38,491 nt of DNA from CAZMGT01 sp964565895. GTDB lineage: Bacteria; Armatimonadota; Zipacnadia; UBA1398; CAZMGT01. The stretch covers positions 1 through 38,491 of the forward strand of contig CAZMGT010000037.1 of the NCBI GenBank assembly GCA_964565895.1, written 5' to 3'. Below are positions 1 through 7,549 of this stretch, piece by piece (within the stretch, counting starts at the first letter, position 1; each line of letters opens with the position of its first letter). Below the pieces are notes generated by a model. The model did not search any database, was not told the origin of the DNA, and saw only the letters and a program-made list of their open reading frames with translations. A program made the position numbers and the translations under genes.

Positions 1-119
1 CATGCCCTGCGCTTGTTTGGCCAGAGCAGCGCCCGAAAAATTGCTTCTGCCGCGCCTGGCGCGGACCTTCCCCCAGCGCGCGCGGCTTCTTCCCACGCGT
101 GTGTGAAGGACGGCCGCCC
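1..119. other. Leading non-coding stretch at window edge
   Basis: I see no convincing gene here. All plus frames are short or run into the next gene. A small inverted repeat (CCGCG/CGCGG at about 51-65) could form a weak hairpin, but no T-run follows it. The GAAGGA at 105-110 is the ribosome binding site of the next gene. Part of an upstream gene or its 3' end may lie just outside the window. Confidence 0.4.
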
Positions 120-926
120 ATGGCGCCTGAATACCTCAGCAAGGAAGGCGAATTTTCCGCGCAGGAGGGATTTTTTCCCTTGGCGCGCCCTCCGGTGGTT
201 GGGATAACCGCGCGGCAGGCCGAGCGCAGCGGCGCGAAAACGCAGTTTGCTTTTGAGTGGTATGTCCGCGCCGTCTTCCGCGCTGGCGGTCTTCCGATAA
301 TCGTCCCCATCTACGGCCACCTTGGCGAGGGCGAGGTTGAGCAAATAAGCGCGCAGGTGCTGGACATCGTCCAGGCGCTGATCTTCACCGGCGGCCAAGA
401 CCTCGACCCTGCGCGCTACGGCGCGCCGCGGCACCCCATGACGCAGGATCCCAACCCGGAAAAGGAGCGCTCGGAGTTTTCGCTGATGCGCGCGGCGCTC
501 GAGCGCGACTTGCCCCTGCTTGCCATTTGCGCGGGCTTTCAGAAGCTAAACGTCCATTACGGCGGCACGCTGCACCAGCACCTGCCCGAAGCCCTGGGCG
601 GGAAAGTTAGCCACTCCGTCTCCGACAGGCGCGGCGAGCCGGCGCACTCCGTCTCCGTGGTCGAGGGAACACTTTTGCATCGCGTCTACGGCGCGGCGGA
701 GCTTGGCGTAAACAGTACCCACCACCAGGGCGTAAAGGACGTCGGTCGCGGGCTTAAGGTATGCGCCACGGCCGCGGATGGCCTGGTTGAGGCTCTGTGC
801 GACCCGAAAAAGCGATTTGTTTTGGGCATGCAGTGGCACCCCGAGGCGTTGTTTGACTCGCACGAGGAACACCTGCGGCCGTTTCTCGCCCTGGTCGCCG
901 CGGCGCGTGAACGGGCTGCGGGCTGA
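120..926 (+). CDS. Gamma-glutamyl-gamma-aminobutyrate hydrolase-like class I amidotransferase (peptidase C26)
   Basis: This is a 268-residue cytosolic hydrolase of the PuuD/peptidase C26 family, which cleaves gamma-glutamyl amide bonds. The class I glutamine-amidotransferase triad is visible: nucleophile Cys137 in A-I-C-A-G-F-Q, then His240 and Glu242 in Q-W-H-P-E-A. The oxyanion-side T-G-G-Q-D-L-D-P motif typical of C26 proteins lies near residue 92. The ATG at 120 is preferred because GAAGGA at 105-110 sits 9 nt upstream; a GTG at 99 in the same frame lacks such a site. The gene stands alone, followed by a 167-nt gap. No polyamine genes are nearby, so the substrate (gamma-glutamyl-GABA or another gamma-glutamyl compound) is not fixed by context. 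Confidence 0.88.
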   Translation: MAPEYLSKEGEFSAQEGFFPLARPPVVGITARQAERSGAKTQFAFEWYVRAVFRAGGLPIIVPIYGHLGEGEVEQISAQVLDIVQALIFTGGQDLDPARYGAPRHPMTQDPNPEKERSEFSLMRAALERDLPLLAICAGFQKLNVHYGGTLHQHLPEALGGKVSHSVSDRRGEPAHSVSVVEGTLLHRVYGAAELGVNSTHHQGVKDVGRGLKVCATAADGLVEALCDPKKRFVLGMQWHPEALFDSHEEHLRPFLALVAAARERAAG

Positions 927-963
927 GGGGAGCGGCAGGCCCGCCGCCTAAGCGCCGCCCCGC

Positions 964-1015
964 GCCTTTGGCTGCACGCGGCCCGCAAGCCCTGCGCGGG
1001 AGACGAGCCAAAGGC
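964..1015 (+). other. Extended stem-loop ahead of the permease gene
   Basis: GCCTTTGGCT (964-973) and AGCCAAAGGC (1006-1015) are perfect 10-nt complements. Inside them CCCGC (982-986) can pair with GCGGG (996-1000). There is no following T-run, so this is not a standard intrinsic terminator. It may be a 3' end of the upstream transcript or a structured 5' leader of the permease at 1094. Confidence 0.4.
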
Positions 1016-1093
1016 CGTTTGGAGGGGATGCTGTTGGCGCCTTGTGGCAACGACATCAAGCGGCAAACGAAAGCACAAAGGAGGCCCATACAA

Positions 1094-1582
1094 ATGCTCA
1101 TTCCCACGCTGGTTATGGCCGCGCTTGCCTGCGCTCTTCTTGGCCTGGCATATAGCAAGGGGCAGCACGAAGCGGGCCTGCGCCGCACGGCAGCGATAAC
1201 GGCGGAAATCCTGCCCCTGCTCTTCTTCTCGCTTCTCGCCGCGGGCCTGGTGCAGGTGCTCTTGCCCACGGAGGTACTTTCGCGCTGGGTTGGTGCGGAA
1301 TCGGGCCTGCGCGGGATCTTTATCGGGGCAGTTGCCGGCAGCCTGGTCACGGGCGGGCCATATGTGTGCCTTCCCCTCGCTGCGGCTTTGTTTCGCGCGG
1401 GGGCGAGCGTTGCTACGGTGGTCGCGTTCCTCGCCGGCTGGTCGGTGTGGGGGCTAAGCCGGCTTCCCCTCGAGGTGGGGGTTATCGGGTGGAAGTTTAC
1501 CCTAATGCGCCTGGCCAGCACACTAATACTTCCGCCCCTCGCGGGGATTTTAGCACAGCTTTTCTTTTCCAGCGCAGGCTAA
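1094..1582 (+). CDS. Half-size predicted permease (DUF318/ArsP-like)
   Basis: This is a 162-residue integral membrane protein with about four hydrophobic segments. The central motif reads G-A-V-A-G-S-L-V-T-G-G-P-Y-V-C, followed by a second glycine-rich helix containing A-G-W-S-V-W-G. This resembles the predicted-permease family PF03773 (ArsP/YraQ type), whose full members have two such halves in about 300-350 residues; this protein has one. The start at 1094 has AAAGGAGG at 1077-1084 with ideal spacing; an upstream in-frame start at 968 would add a hydrophilic leader with no ribosome site. The transported substrate is unknown. It converges with the sulfatase gene downstream. Confidence 0.6.
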   Translation: MLIPTLVMAALACALLGLAYSKGQHEAGLRRTAAITAEILPLLFFSLLAAGLVQVLLPTEVLSRWVGAESGLRGIFIGAVAGSLVTGGPYVCLPLAAALFRAGASVATVVAFLAGWSVWGLSRLPLEVGVIGWKFTLMRLASTLILPPLAGILAQLFFSSAG

Positions 1583-1592
1583 CAGGCCCTCC

Positions 1593-1681
1593 TACCACAA
1601 CACTTCTTTCGCTTGCACTACGATACTTTCCAGAAAAGACCGCCGCCTTGCCCCGCGATACCACAATACTTTCCTGAAATG
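1593..1681. repeat. Three degenerate short direct repeats
   Basis: The gap between two convergent genes contains three related A/T-richer units: TACCACAACACTTCTT (from 1593), CTACGATACTTTCCAGAAAA (1618-1637) and ATACCACAATACTTTCCTGAAA (from 1658). They share the core ACNATACTTTCC-GAAA. Spacing is 25 and about 40 nt. I have no functional assignment. No hairpin with a T-run is evident between the two genes. Confidence 0.4.
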
Positions 1682-1698
1682 TTTAGTTTCCGCGGCCC

Positions 1699-3483
1699 TT
1701 AGAGCAACTTCAGGACAATTGCGCGCACATCCATTACCTGCTTCCGTGCAACTTTCACCGCTCTAAGCGTAAGCGTTCCCCGCCCCTTTTCCAGCCTTAG
1801 CACGCCTAATCTCAGCGGGCGGAAGTCCTTTACATATGACTCCGAACCGCGCGGCACGCGGTCGTACTCCGCACCGATCAACGGTGGATCATGGGCCTCG
1901 GAAACAGTGGCGCGCACGCGATTTCCCCGAAAGCTCAGCTCGACGATCGACCCCACGTCGTCTCTCGGGCAAGTGTAGTAGACAAATGCCTCGTAGTCGC
2001 CCGGCGTGGCCACCTCGATATCCCAGGTCATCTTGTCCGCGGCGCTAATCCAGTTTGTGAAGAACGAGCAGTTTGGCGCCTTTGCGCTGCGTTTGACGTT
2101 GCCAAAGGGCACGCCGTCGCGCGCGGGGAGAAATGTCGTAGGAAATTCCCGGTATCCCACAGGAAATGGGCGCGTATCCGGCCCCTTGGGGAGAACCTCC
2201 TCCCGCCAGCGCTGAACAGCGTCGCGCAGCTTCTTGGCGACCTCGGGATACTTGCCCGAGACGTCGCGGTATTGGCCGGTGTCGGCGACCATGTCGTAAA
2301 GCCGGCCTGCGTTGTCTAGCCTAAACCGCTGGGTGCGCACGCTAACGCGGTTGCCTTGGTTGACGAAGATCATCCTGTCCGGCCACTCCGCGGCTGTCCC
2401 GAGAAGCAAGGGGGCAACGCTCTTTCCATCCAGCGGCTTGTCGCCGATGATTGGGATGCCGGCCATCTCCGCGAGGGTGGGAAGCAAGTCGATGTCGCCG
2501 GCAATTTCGCTAATTATCGTCCCCGGTTTAATATGCCCCGTCCAGCGAACCAGGCAAGGCACGCGCACGCCGCCCTCGTCTACCGATCCCTTTCTCCCCC
2601 TCATTCCTCCATTCCAGCGCCAACTGTTGGGGCCGTTGTCGCTGAAGTACACCACAATAGTGTTGTCGGCTAACTGCAACTCGTCGAGTTTGCGCAACAG
2701 ACGCCCTACGTTCCAATCCAGGTTTTCGCACATGGCAAGGACGCAGCGGGTGACATCTAACCGCTCTTTTTGCGGTTCGCGGCAGCGCAGCCTTATCGGT
2801 TTGTCCTCGAACCGATTCCAGTATTCGTCCGGCACTTGAAATGGCGAGTGGGGTGTGTTGTAGGGGAGATAGCAGAAAAACGGCTCGCTCTTGTGCTCCT
2901 CGATAAAGGCAAGGGCGTGATCGGTCAGGTCGTCCGCGATGTACCCGCGCCCGCGAACGATCTTTCCGTTGTGCTCGAGCACGGGGTCGAAGTACTGCCC
3001 CCAGTGGCCGGAGCAAAAGCCGTAAAACTCGTCGAAACCCCGCGCATTGGGGTGGTAGGGATATTGCGTGCCGTTGTGCCACTTGCCAAATGCCGCGGTG
3101 GCATAACCCGCGGCTTTAAATGTTTCGGCAATCGTCTTCTCATCCAGGTTAAGCCTTTCCGCGCCTCTCGTTACCCCGCGCACACCGCCACGCGGATGAT
3201 AGCGCGCGGTGAGAAATTGGGCGCGCGTGGGCGCACACAACGGGCAGACGAAAAATCTCTCAAACAGCGCCCCATCGCGGGCCAGCGAGTCGATGTTCGG
3301 CGTATGCAGGTTAGAGTTGCCATGCACGCTAAGGTCGCCCCAGCCCTGGTCGTCGGTGAGGATAACGAGGACGTTCGGCGGGGCATCCGCGGCGCGCGCG
3401 GTCTCCGCCAACCACGCGCCACTAAGCGCCGCTGCGCCGATTTGCTTCAAAAACTCTCGCCGTCGAAGGCTCTTGCGCTGCAT
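1699..3483 (-). CDS. Tat-exported sulfatase with C-terminal beta-rich domain
   Basis: This 594-residue enzyme belongs to the type I sulfatase (alkaline-phosphatase-like) family that hydrolyses sulfate esters. The N-terminus carries a twin-arginine signal (R-R-R-E-F-L-K, residues 7-13) and a cleavage-like A-R-A-A near 31. Metal-site residues D44-D45 are in L-T-D-D-Q-G-W-G-D. The Cys-type formylglycine motif C-A-P-T-R occupies residues 83-87, so a formylglycine-generating enzyme is needed; none is in the window. After about residue 470 there is an extra beta-rich domain resembling a carbohydrate-binding module. The ATG at 3483 has GGAGGG just upstream and starts right before the signal; longer reading-frame starts have no ribosome site. 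It is transcribed divergently from the PQQ-repeat gene. Confidence 0.9.
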   Translation of the reverse strand: MQRKSLRRREFLKQIGAAALSGAWLAETARAADAPPNVLVILTDDQGWGDLSVHGNSNLHTPNIDSLARDGALFERFFVCPLCAPTRAQFLTARYHPRGGVRGVTRGAERLNLDEKTIAETFKAAGYATAAFGKWHNGTQYPYHPNARGFDEFYGFCSGHWGQYFDPVLEHNGKIVRGRGYIADDLTDHALAFIEEHKSEPFFCYLPYNTPHSPFQVPDEYWNRFEDKPIRLRCREPQKERLDVTRCVLAMCENLDWNVGRLLRKLDELQLADNTIVVYFSDNGPNSWRWNGGMRGRKGSVDEGGVRVPCLVRWTGHIKPGTIISEIAGDIDLLPTLAEMAGIPIIGDKPLDGKSVAPLLLGTAAEWPDRMIFVNQGNRVSVRTQRFRLDNAGRLYDMVADTGQYRDVSGKYPEVAKKLRDAVQRWREEVLPKGPDTRPFPVGYREFPTTFLPARDGVPFGNVKRSAKAPNCSFFTNWISAADKMTWDIEVATPGDYEAFVYYTCPRDDVGSIVELSFRGNRVRATVSEAHDPPLIGAEYDRVPRGSESYVKDFRPLRLGVLRLEKGRGTLTLRAVKVARKQVMDVRAIVLKLL

Positions 3484-3692
3484 TTGCTTGCCCTCCACCG
3501 CCTTTGTTTTGCCGATAGCAACTGCTCTTTTCCTCGCCTCCCCCGCGCTCTCCTTGCTCCGAGCGCAAGAGAGCCCGCAGCCGCGCGGAGCACAAGCAAA
3601 GGAGTTTTCCCCAACGCCGACGAATAGCAAATGTTGCCGGCGGACGATGGTGTTTTGGCCATTCCCTGCCGCGCGCCCGGGGAGGGAGCGAG

Positions 3693-6600
3693 ATGAAAGC
3701 AAAGCTTGCCGTGGCATGCGTGCTTGTTGCACTGTTCCTGGCTGCCTTCGCCGCCCAGGCGCTGTTGGGCGGGGCAGACACCAGCCAAGCCCTGGCCCGC
3801 GAGATCCTGCGCGAAACGGGCGTCACGGGCGGCCTTATCGTCCACCTCGGCTGCGGCGACGGTAAGCTGACCGCGGCGCTGCGCGCCAGCGACAGCTACC
3901 TCGTCCACGGCCTCGACGCCGACCCGCGCAATGTGCAAAAGGCGCGCGAGTACATTCTCTCGCGTGGGCTCTATGGCCCGGTCGCTGTGGACCGGCTTGC
4001 GGGCAGGCGCCTGCCATATGTGGACAACCTGGTTAACCTCGTCGTCGCCGAGGACCTGGGGCAGGTGTCCATGAGCGAGGTGCTGCGCGTGCTTGCCCCC
4101 AACGGCGTGGCCTACGTGCGCAGGGGCCGCGCGTGGAGCAAAACGGTAAAGCCGCGCCCGGCGGAGATCGACGAGTGGACGCACTACCTGCACGACGCGA
4201 CAAACAACGCCGTCGCGCAAGACACCGTGATCGGTCCCCCGCGGCATTTGCAGTGGATCGGCGGCCCACGCTATTCGCGCCACCACGACCACATGTCGTC
4301 GATCAGCGCCATGGTTTCCGCAGGCGGACGAGTGTTTTACATCTTCGACCACGCCTCGCCGCTGTCCATCGAGCTCCCCTCGAAGTGGTTCCTCGTAGCG
4401 CGCGACGCGTTTAACGGGACGATCCTTTGGAAGCGGCCGATCGCCAAGTGGCATACGCAAATGTTTCGGCTAAAAAGCGGGCCGGCGCAGCTCACGCGGC
4501 GGCTCGTCGCGGTGGGCGATCGCGTATATGTCACCCTCGGGCTAAACGCGCCGGTGTCCGCGCTCGACGCCGCCACGGGCAAGACGGTGCGCGTCTACCC
4601 GCGGTCTGAGAATACCGAGGAGATTATCTTTTCCGACGGCGTGCTCTTTCTCGTAGTTAATGACAACCCGTTTGAGCAGCCAGCAAACCCCGCAGAATAC
4701 CGCTATACCTTCGTCGAGGGTCCGCGCCGCGTGATGGCTGTGGAAGCGGACACGGGAAAAATTCTCTGGGACAAGCCCATGCCCGACGTCTTGCCCATGA
4801 GCCTCGCCGCAGACAGCAAGCACGTTTACTTCGATGACGGGCAGAAGATCGTTTGCCTCGACCGCACCACGGGCGCCGAGATCTGGCATACCCCGCCTGT
4901 AGAGCGGCGCAAGGAGATCCCCACGTTCTTCGGCCCTACGCTTGTCGTCTACGACGGCGTTGTTCTCTACTCCGGGGGCAGCGTCGAGCCCGACACGCGC
5001 AACGCGGGCGGCGGAACTAATACAATGTATGCCTTCGACGCGCAGACGGGGAAGCTGCTGTGGACTGCGGAGCACCCGCCCTCGGGCTATAAGTCGCCCG
5101 AGGATATCCTTGTCCTGCAAGGCCTAGTATGGACGCCGGCGACGACGTTCGGGACGCACTCCGGCGAGATGATCGGCCGCGATCCGCACACCGGCGAGAT
5201 TAAAAAGCGGTTTCTGCCCGACGTAGAGACGCATTGGTTCCACCATCGCTGCTATCGCGCGAAGGCCACCGAGCGCTACATTCTTACCTCGCGCACGGGC
5301 ATCGAGTTCGTCGACCCCAAGGCGGAGCACTGGATTTGCCACCACTGGGTGCGCGGCGGGTGCCTATATGGGATAATGCCGGCAAACGGCATGGTCTACA
5401 ATCCGCCGCATCCTTGCGCGTGCTACATCGAGGCCAAGCTCTATGGGTTTAACGCGCTTGCCCCCGCTTCGCCCTCGCGCAGGCGGCTCGTGCGCGCGGG
5501 GCTGGCCGAGGAGCGGCTTGAGCGCGGGCCGGCATATGGCGCGCAGCTTGCCGCGCAGGAGGGGCCCGAGGACTGGCCCACCTACCGCTGCGACGAGCAG
5601 CGCAGCGGCTGCGCGCGGACTGCGCTTGCTCCGCAAATTCGCCTTGCTTGGGAGAGGAAGCTCGGCGGGAAGCTGTCCAGCGTCGTCGTCGCCGAGGGCA
5701 AGGTTTTCCTCGCCTCGGTGGATACGCACACCGTCTACGCCTTTGCCGCAGACAGCGGCCGCGAGCTGTGGCGGTTTGTCGCGGGCGGGAGGGTCGATTC
5801 GCCGCCGACCATCTGGCGGGGGCGCGTGCTGTTTGGCTCGGCCGATGGCTATGTCTACTGCCTGCGGGCAAGCGACGGCCAGCTTGTCTGGCGCTTCCGT
5901 GCTGCGCCGGCGGACCTGCGCCTGGTCTCGTTTCAGCAGGTAGAGTCCGTGTGGCCGGTGCACGGGAGCGTGCTTGTCCACGATGGCGTGGTGTATTGCG
6001 TTGCCGGGCGCTCGGCGTTCCTCGATGGCGGGATGCGCCTTTTGCGCATTAACGCTAACACGGGGGAGCTGGTGGGCGAGAAGGTCATTGACGAGCGCGT
6101 TCCCGGCACGCGCGACAACCTGCAGGTGATGATCAAGGGCTTGAACATGCCCGTGGCCCTGCCGGACATTCTCTCTTGCGACGGCGAGTTTGTTTACATG
6201 CGCTCCCAACGATTTGACCTCGCCGGCGAGCGGCAGGAGCTCGAGCTTCCCACGCTCGACGTCAAAGCGCAAAAAGGCCCCGGGGTGCACCTGTTCAGCC
6301 CCACGGGCTTCCTCGACGACATCTGGTGGCATCGCTCGTATTGGATCTACGGCCGGGTGTTTAAGTCCGGCGCGGGCGGCTATTACCAGGCGGGGCGGTT
6401 CGTGCCTGCGGGGCGGCCGCTTGTCTTTGACGACACGCACGTCTACGGCTACGGCCGCAAGCCGCAGTACTACCGCTGGACGACGCCCATGGAATATCAG
6501 CTTTTCGCCACAACAAAGCAGCCGGAGCTCGTGCCCTTGGGCACGAGCCCGTTCCCGCGCAAGCGCCGCCGCGGAGGCGTGGGCCAGCAGCCGGCGCAGC

Positions 6601-6941
6601 GCATCGCCACAGAGTGGACGCTCGAGGTACCTGTGCTCGTGCGCGCCATGGTCCTCGCCGGCGACGCACTGTTCCTCGCCGGTCCCCCCGATGTCGTGGA
6701 CGAGGTGCAGGCGGCGAAAACGTTCGGCGACCCCAAGACGCAGCAGCAGCTCGCCCGGCAGGCGGCGGCGTTTGAGGGTAGCGAGGGCGCGCTGCTCTGG
6801 GTCGTGTCCACGAAGGGCGAAAAGCTCGCGGAGTACAAGCTAAAGAGCGTGCCTGCGTTCGACAGCATGGCCGCAGCCCAGGGCCGGCTCTATTTCTCGA
6901 CGATCGACGGGAAGCTCGTGTGCTACGCCAGCGCGCGCTAG
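3693..6941 (+). CDS. Secreted methyltransferase-like / double PQQ-type beta-propeller fusion
   Basis: This 1082-residue protein begins with an Ala/Leu-rich signal peptide (about residues 1-24). Residues about 35-150 look like a class I SAM-dependent methyltransferase: motif I V-H-L-G-C-G-D-G-K at 50-58 and acidic motif II D75 in G-L-D-A-D. Residues about 160-590 form a first PQQ/BamB-type propeller with repeated A-x-x-G-x-x-L-W units and a W-T-H-Y-L-H-D entry. A second begins near residue 630 with D-W-P-T-Y-R and continues to the C-terminus. Such proteins occur in Planctomycetota-like genomes. A periplasmic methyltransferase would lack SAM, so the first domain may bind something else. GGAGGG lies 6-11 nt before the ATG. 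The opposite-strand neighbour is a sulfatase. Confidence 0.82.
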   Translation: MKAKLAVACVLVALFLAAFAAQALLGGADTSQALAREILRETGVTGGLIVHLGCGDGKLTAALRASDSYLVHGLDADPRNVQKAREYILSRGLYGPVAVDRLAGRRLPYVDNLVNLVVAEDLGQVSMSEVLRVLAPNGVAYVRRGRAWSKTVKPRPAEIDEWTHYLHDATNNAVAQDTVIGPPRHLQWIGGPRYSRHHDHMSSISAMVSAGGRVFYIFDHASPLSIELPSKWFLVARDAFNGTILWKRPIAKWHTQMFRLKSGPAQLTRRLVAVGDRVYVTLGLNAPVSALDAATGKTVRVYPRSENTEEIIFSDGVLFLVVNDNPFEQPANPAEYRYTFVEGPRRVMAVEADTGKILWDKPMPDVLPMSLAADSKHVYFDDGQKIVCLDRTTGAEIWHTPPVERRKEIPTFFGPTLVVYDGVVLYSGGSVEPDTRNAGGGTNTMYAFDAQTGKLLWTAEHPPSGYKSPEDILVLQGLVWTPATTFGTHSGEMIGRDPHTGEIKKRFLPDVETHWFHHRCYRAKATERYILTSRTGIEFVDPKAEHWICHHWVRGGCLYGIMPANGMVYNPPHPCACYIEAKLYGFNALAPASPSRRRLVRAGLAEERLERGPAYGAQLAAQEGPEDWPTYRCDEQRSGCARTALAPQIRLAWERKLGGKLSSVVVAEGKVFLASVDTHTVYAFAADSGRELWRFVAGGRVDSPPTIWRGRVLFGSADGYVYCLRASDGQLVWRFRAAPADLRLVSFQQVESVWPVHGSVLVHDGVVYCVAGRSAFLDGGMRLLRINANTGELVGEKVIDERVPGTRDNLQVMIKGLNMPVALPDILSCDGEFVYMRSQRFDLAGERQELELPTLDVKAQKGPGVHLFSPTGFLDDIWWHRSYWIYGRVFKSGAGGYYQAGRFVPAGRPLVFDDTHVYGYGRKPQYYRWTTPMEYQLFATTKQPELVPLGTSPFPRKRRRGGVGQQPAQRIATEWTLEVPVLVRAMVLAGDALFLAGPPDVVDEVQAAKTFGDPKTQQQLARQAAAFEGSEGALLWVVSTKGEKLAEYKLKSVPAFDSMAAAQGRLYFSTIDGKLVCYASAR

Positions 6942-7135
6942 CGTGGCTTGAAACTGCAACTGGTCGCCTCGCGTTGCGAACGTCTGCTTTTTGGGGCAGC
7001 CGTGGGCGAGGGTCTCGCCGTTGCTTCTTTGCGGCTCGCACCGCCGAAGCGCTGTGCCTGCGGAAAAAGACCTTGCGCTAAACCGAGCGCAGCGGGGACA
7101 AAGCGATCCGCGAATTGCTGCGCCGCTGCAACGCG
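6942..7135. other. Intergenic spacer with a possible weak terminator
   Basis: This stretch separates the propeller gene from the cimA promoter. No gene is supported. GGCGAG (7005-7010) and CTCGCC (7014-7019) form a 6-bp hairpin followed by a modestly T-rich GTTGCTTCTTTG. That could be a weak terminator for the propeller gene, but the T-tract is interrupted. Confidence 0.35.
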
Positions 7136-7164
7136 TTGACACCGTTTTCGCTCCGTGCTATCCT
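7136..7164 (+). promoter_or_regulatory. Sigma70-type promoter for the T-box/cimA transcript
   Basis: TTGACA at 7136-7141, a 17-nt spacer and TATCCT at 7159-7164 make a near-consensus promoter, predicting a start near 7171. A second candidate overlaps the putative leader: TTGACA at 7181-7186, 16 nt, TAAAAC at 7203-7208, predicting a start near 7215, just ahead of T-box Stem I. Confidence 0.7.
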
Positions 7165-7217
7165 GTGTTTGTCAACGAGGTTGACAGCGTAGTTTGCGCG
7201 GCTAAAACGACTGTGAA

Positions 7218-7492
7218 CGGGACGAGTAGGCGAGGCTAAGCGGCCTCAGCGAGCCGGGGATGGTGCGAGCCCGGCGCTTGCTTCTCGCCGAAAATCACCC
7301 GGGAGTCGCAGCCCGAACGGCCCGAGGCCCAGTAGGCGCTGACGGATGCTCCACCGTTAGCGGGAGCGCGCCATCGGAGCGAGAACCCTCGCTCCCGTGG
7401 CGACTGAGTGAGCCGCGGCCCAAAGGCCCGGCTAAGCGGAGTGGTACCGCGGGATCGCCAAGCCCCGTCTCCGATGGAGGCGGGGCTTTTTT
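7218..7492 (+). promoter_or_regulatory. T-box leader (tRNA-sensing), probable isoleucine specifier
   Basis: Stem I begins at GACGAGTA (7221-7228), which carries the K-turn GA and loop-E AGTA elements. GGCGAG (7229-7234) pairs with CTCGCC (7284-7289), and GAC (7221-7223) with GTC (7305-7307). The distal loop TGGTGCGAGCC is at 7261-7271. The 3' side of the specifier loop reads GAAAATCACC from 7290; ATC at 7294-7296 is the best specifier and encodes Ile, which fits the downstream gene. The conserved T-box GGAGTGGTACCGCGG (7438-7452) holds the TGGT bulge that would pair with the uncharged tRNA acceptor end. A terminator follows. High charged tRNA-Ile should terminate transcription; uncharged tRNA should allow cimA expression. 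Confidence 0.93.
7461..7492 (+). terminator. Intrinsic terminator of the T-box leader
   Basis: AGCCCCGTCTCC (7461-7472) pairs with GGAGGCGGGGCT (7476-7487) across a 3-nt loop with one G-T wobble, followed by six T residues. It lies directly after the T-box sequence and 58 nt before the cimA start, the usual place for the regulatory terminator that competes with the antiterminator. Confidence 0.92.
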
Positions 7493-7549
7493 CGTGTAAC
7501 CATCGCCGCGCCTGCGCCGTTTTCCATGTGGCGAGAGGAGAGCAGAGCA

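Noticed and set aside
2..104. Short plus frame beginning with ATG at position 2
   Set aside because: It gives about 34 low-complexity residues and has no visible upstream context; no support for a gene.
3447..4460. 337-codon minus frame across the sulfatase/propeller promoter region
   Set aside because: It overlaps the signal peptide and methyltransferase-like part of the propeller gene and has no family features.
5364..6440. 358-codon minus frame opposite the propeller gene
   Set aside because: It is a shadow of the second propeller, with Arg/Ala-rich low-complexity sequence.
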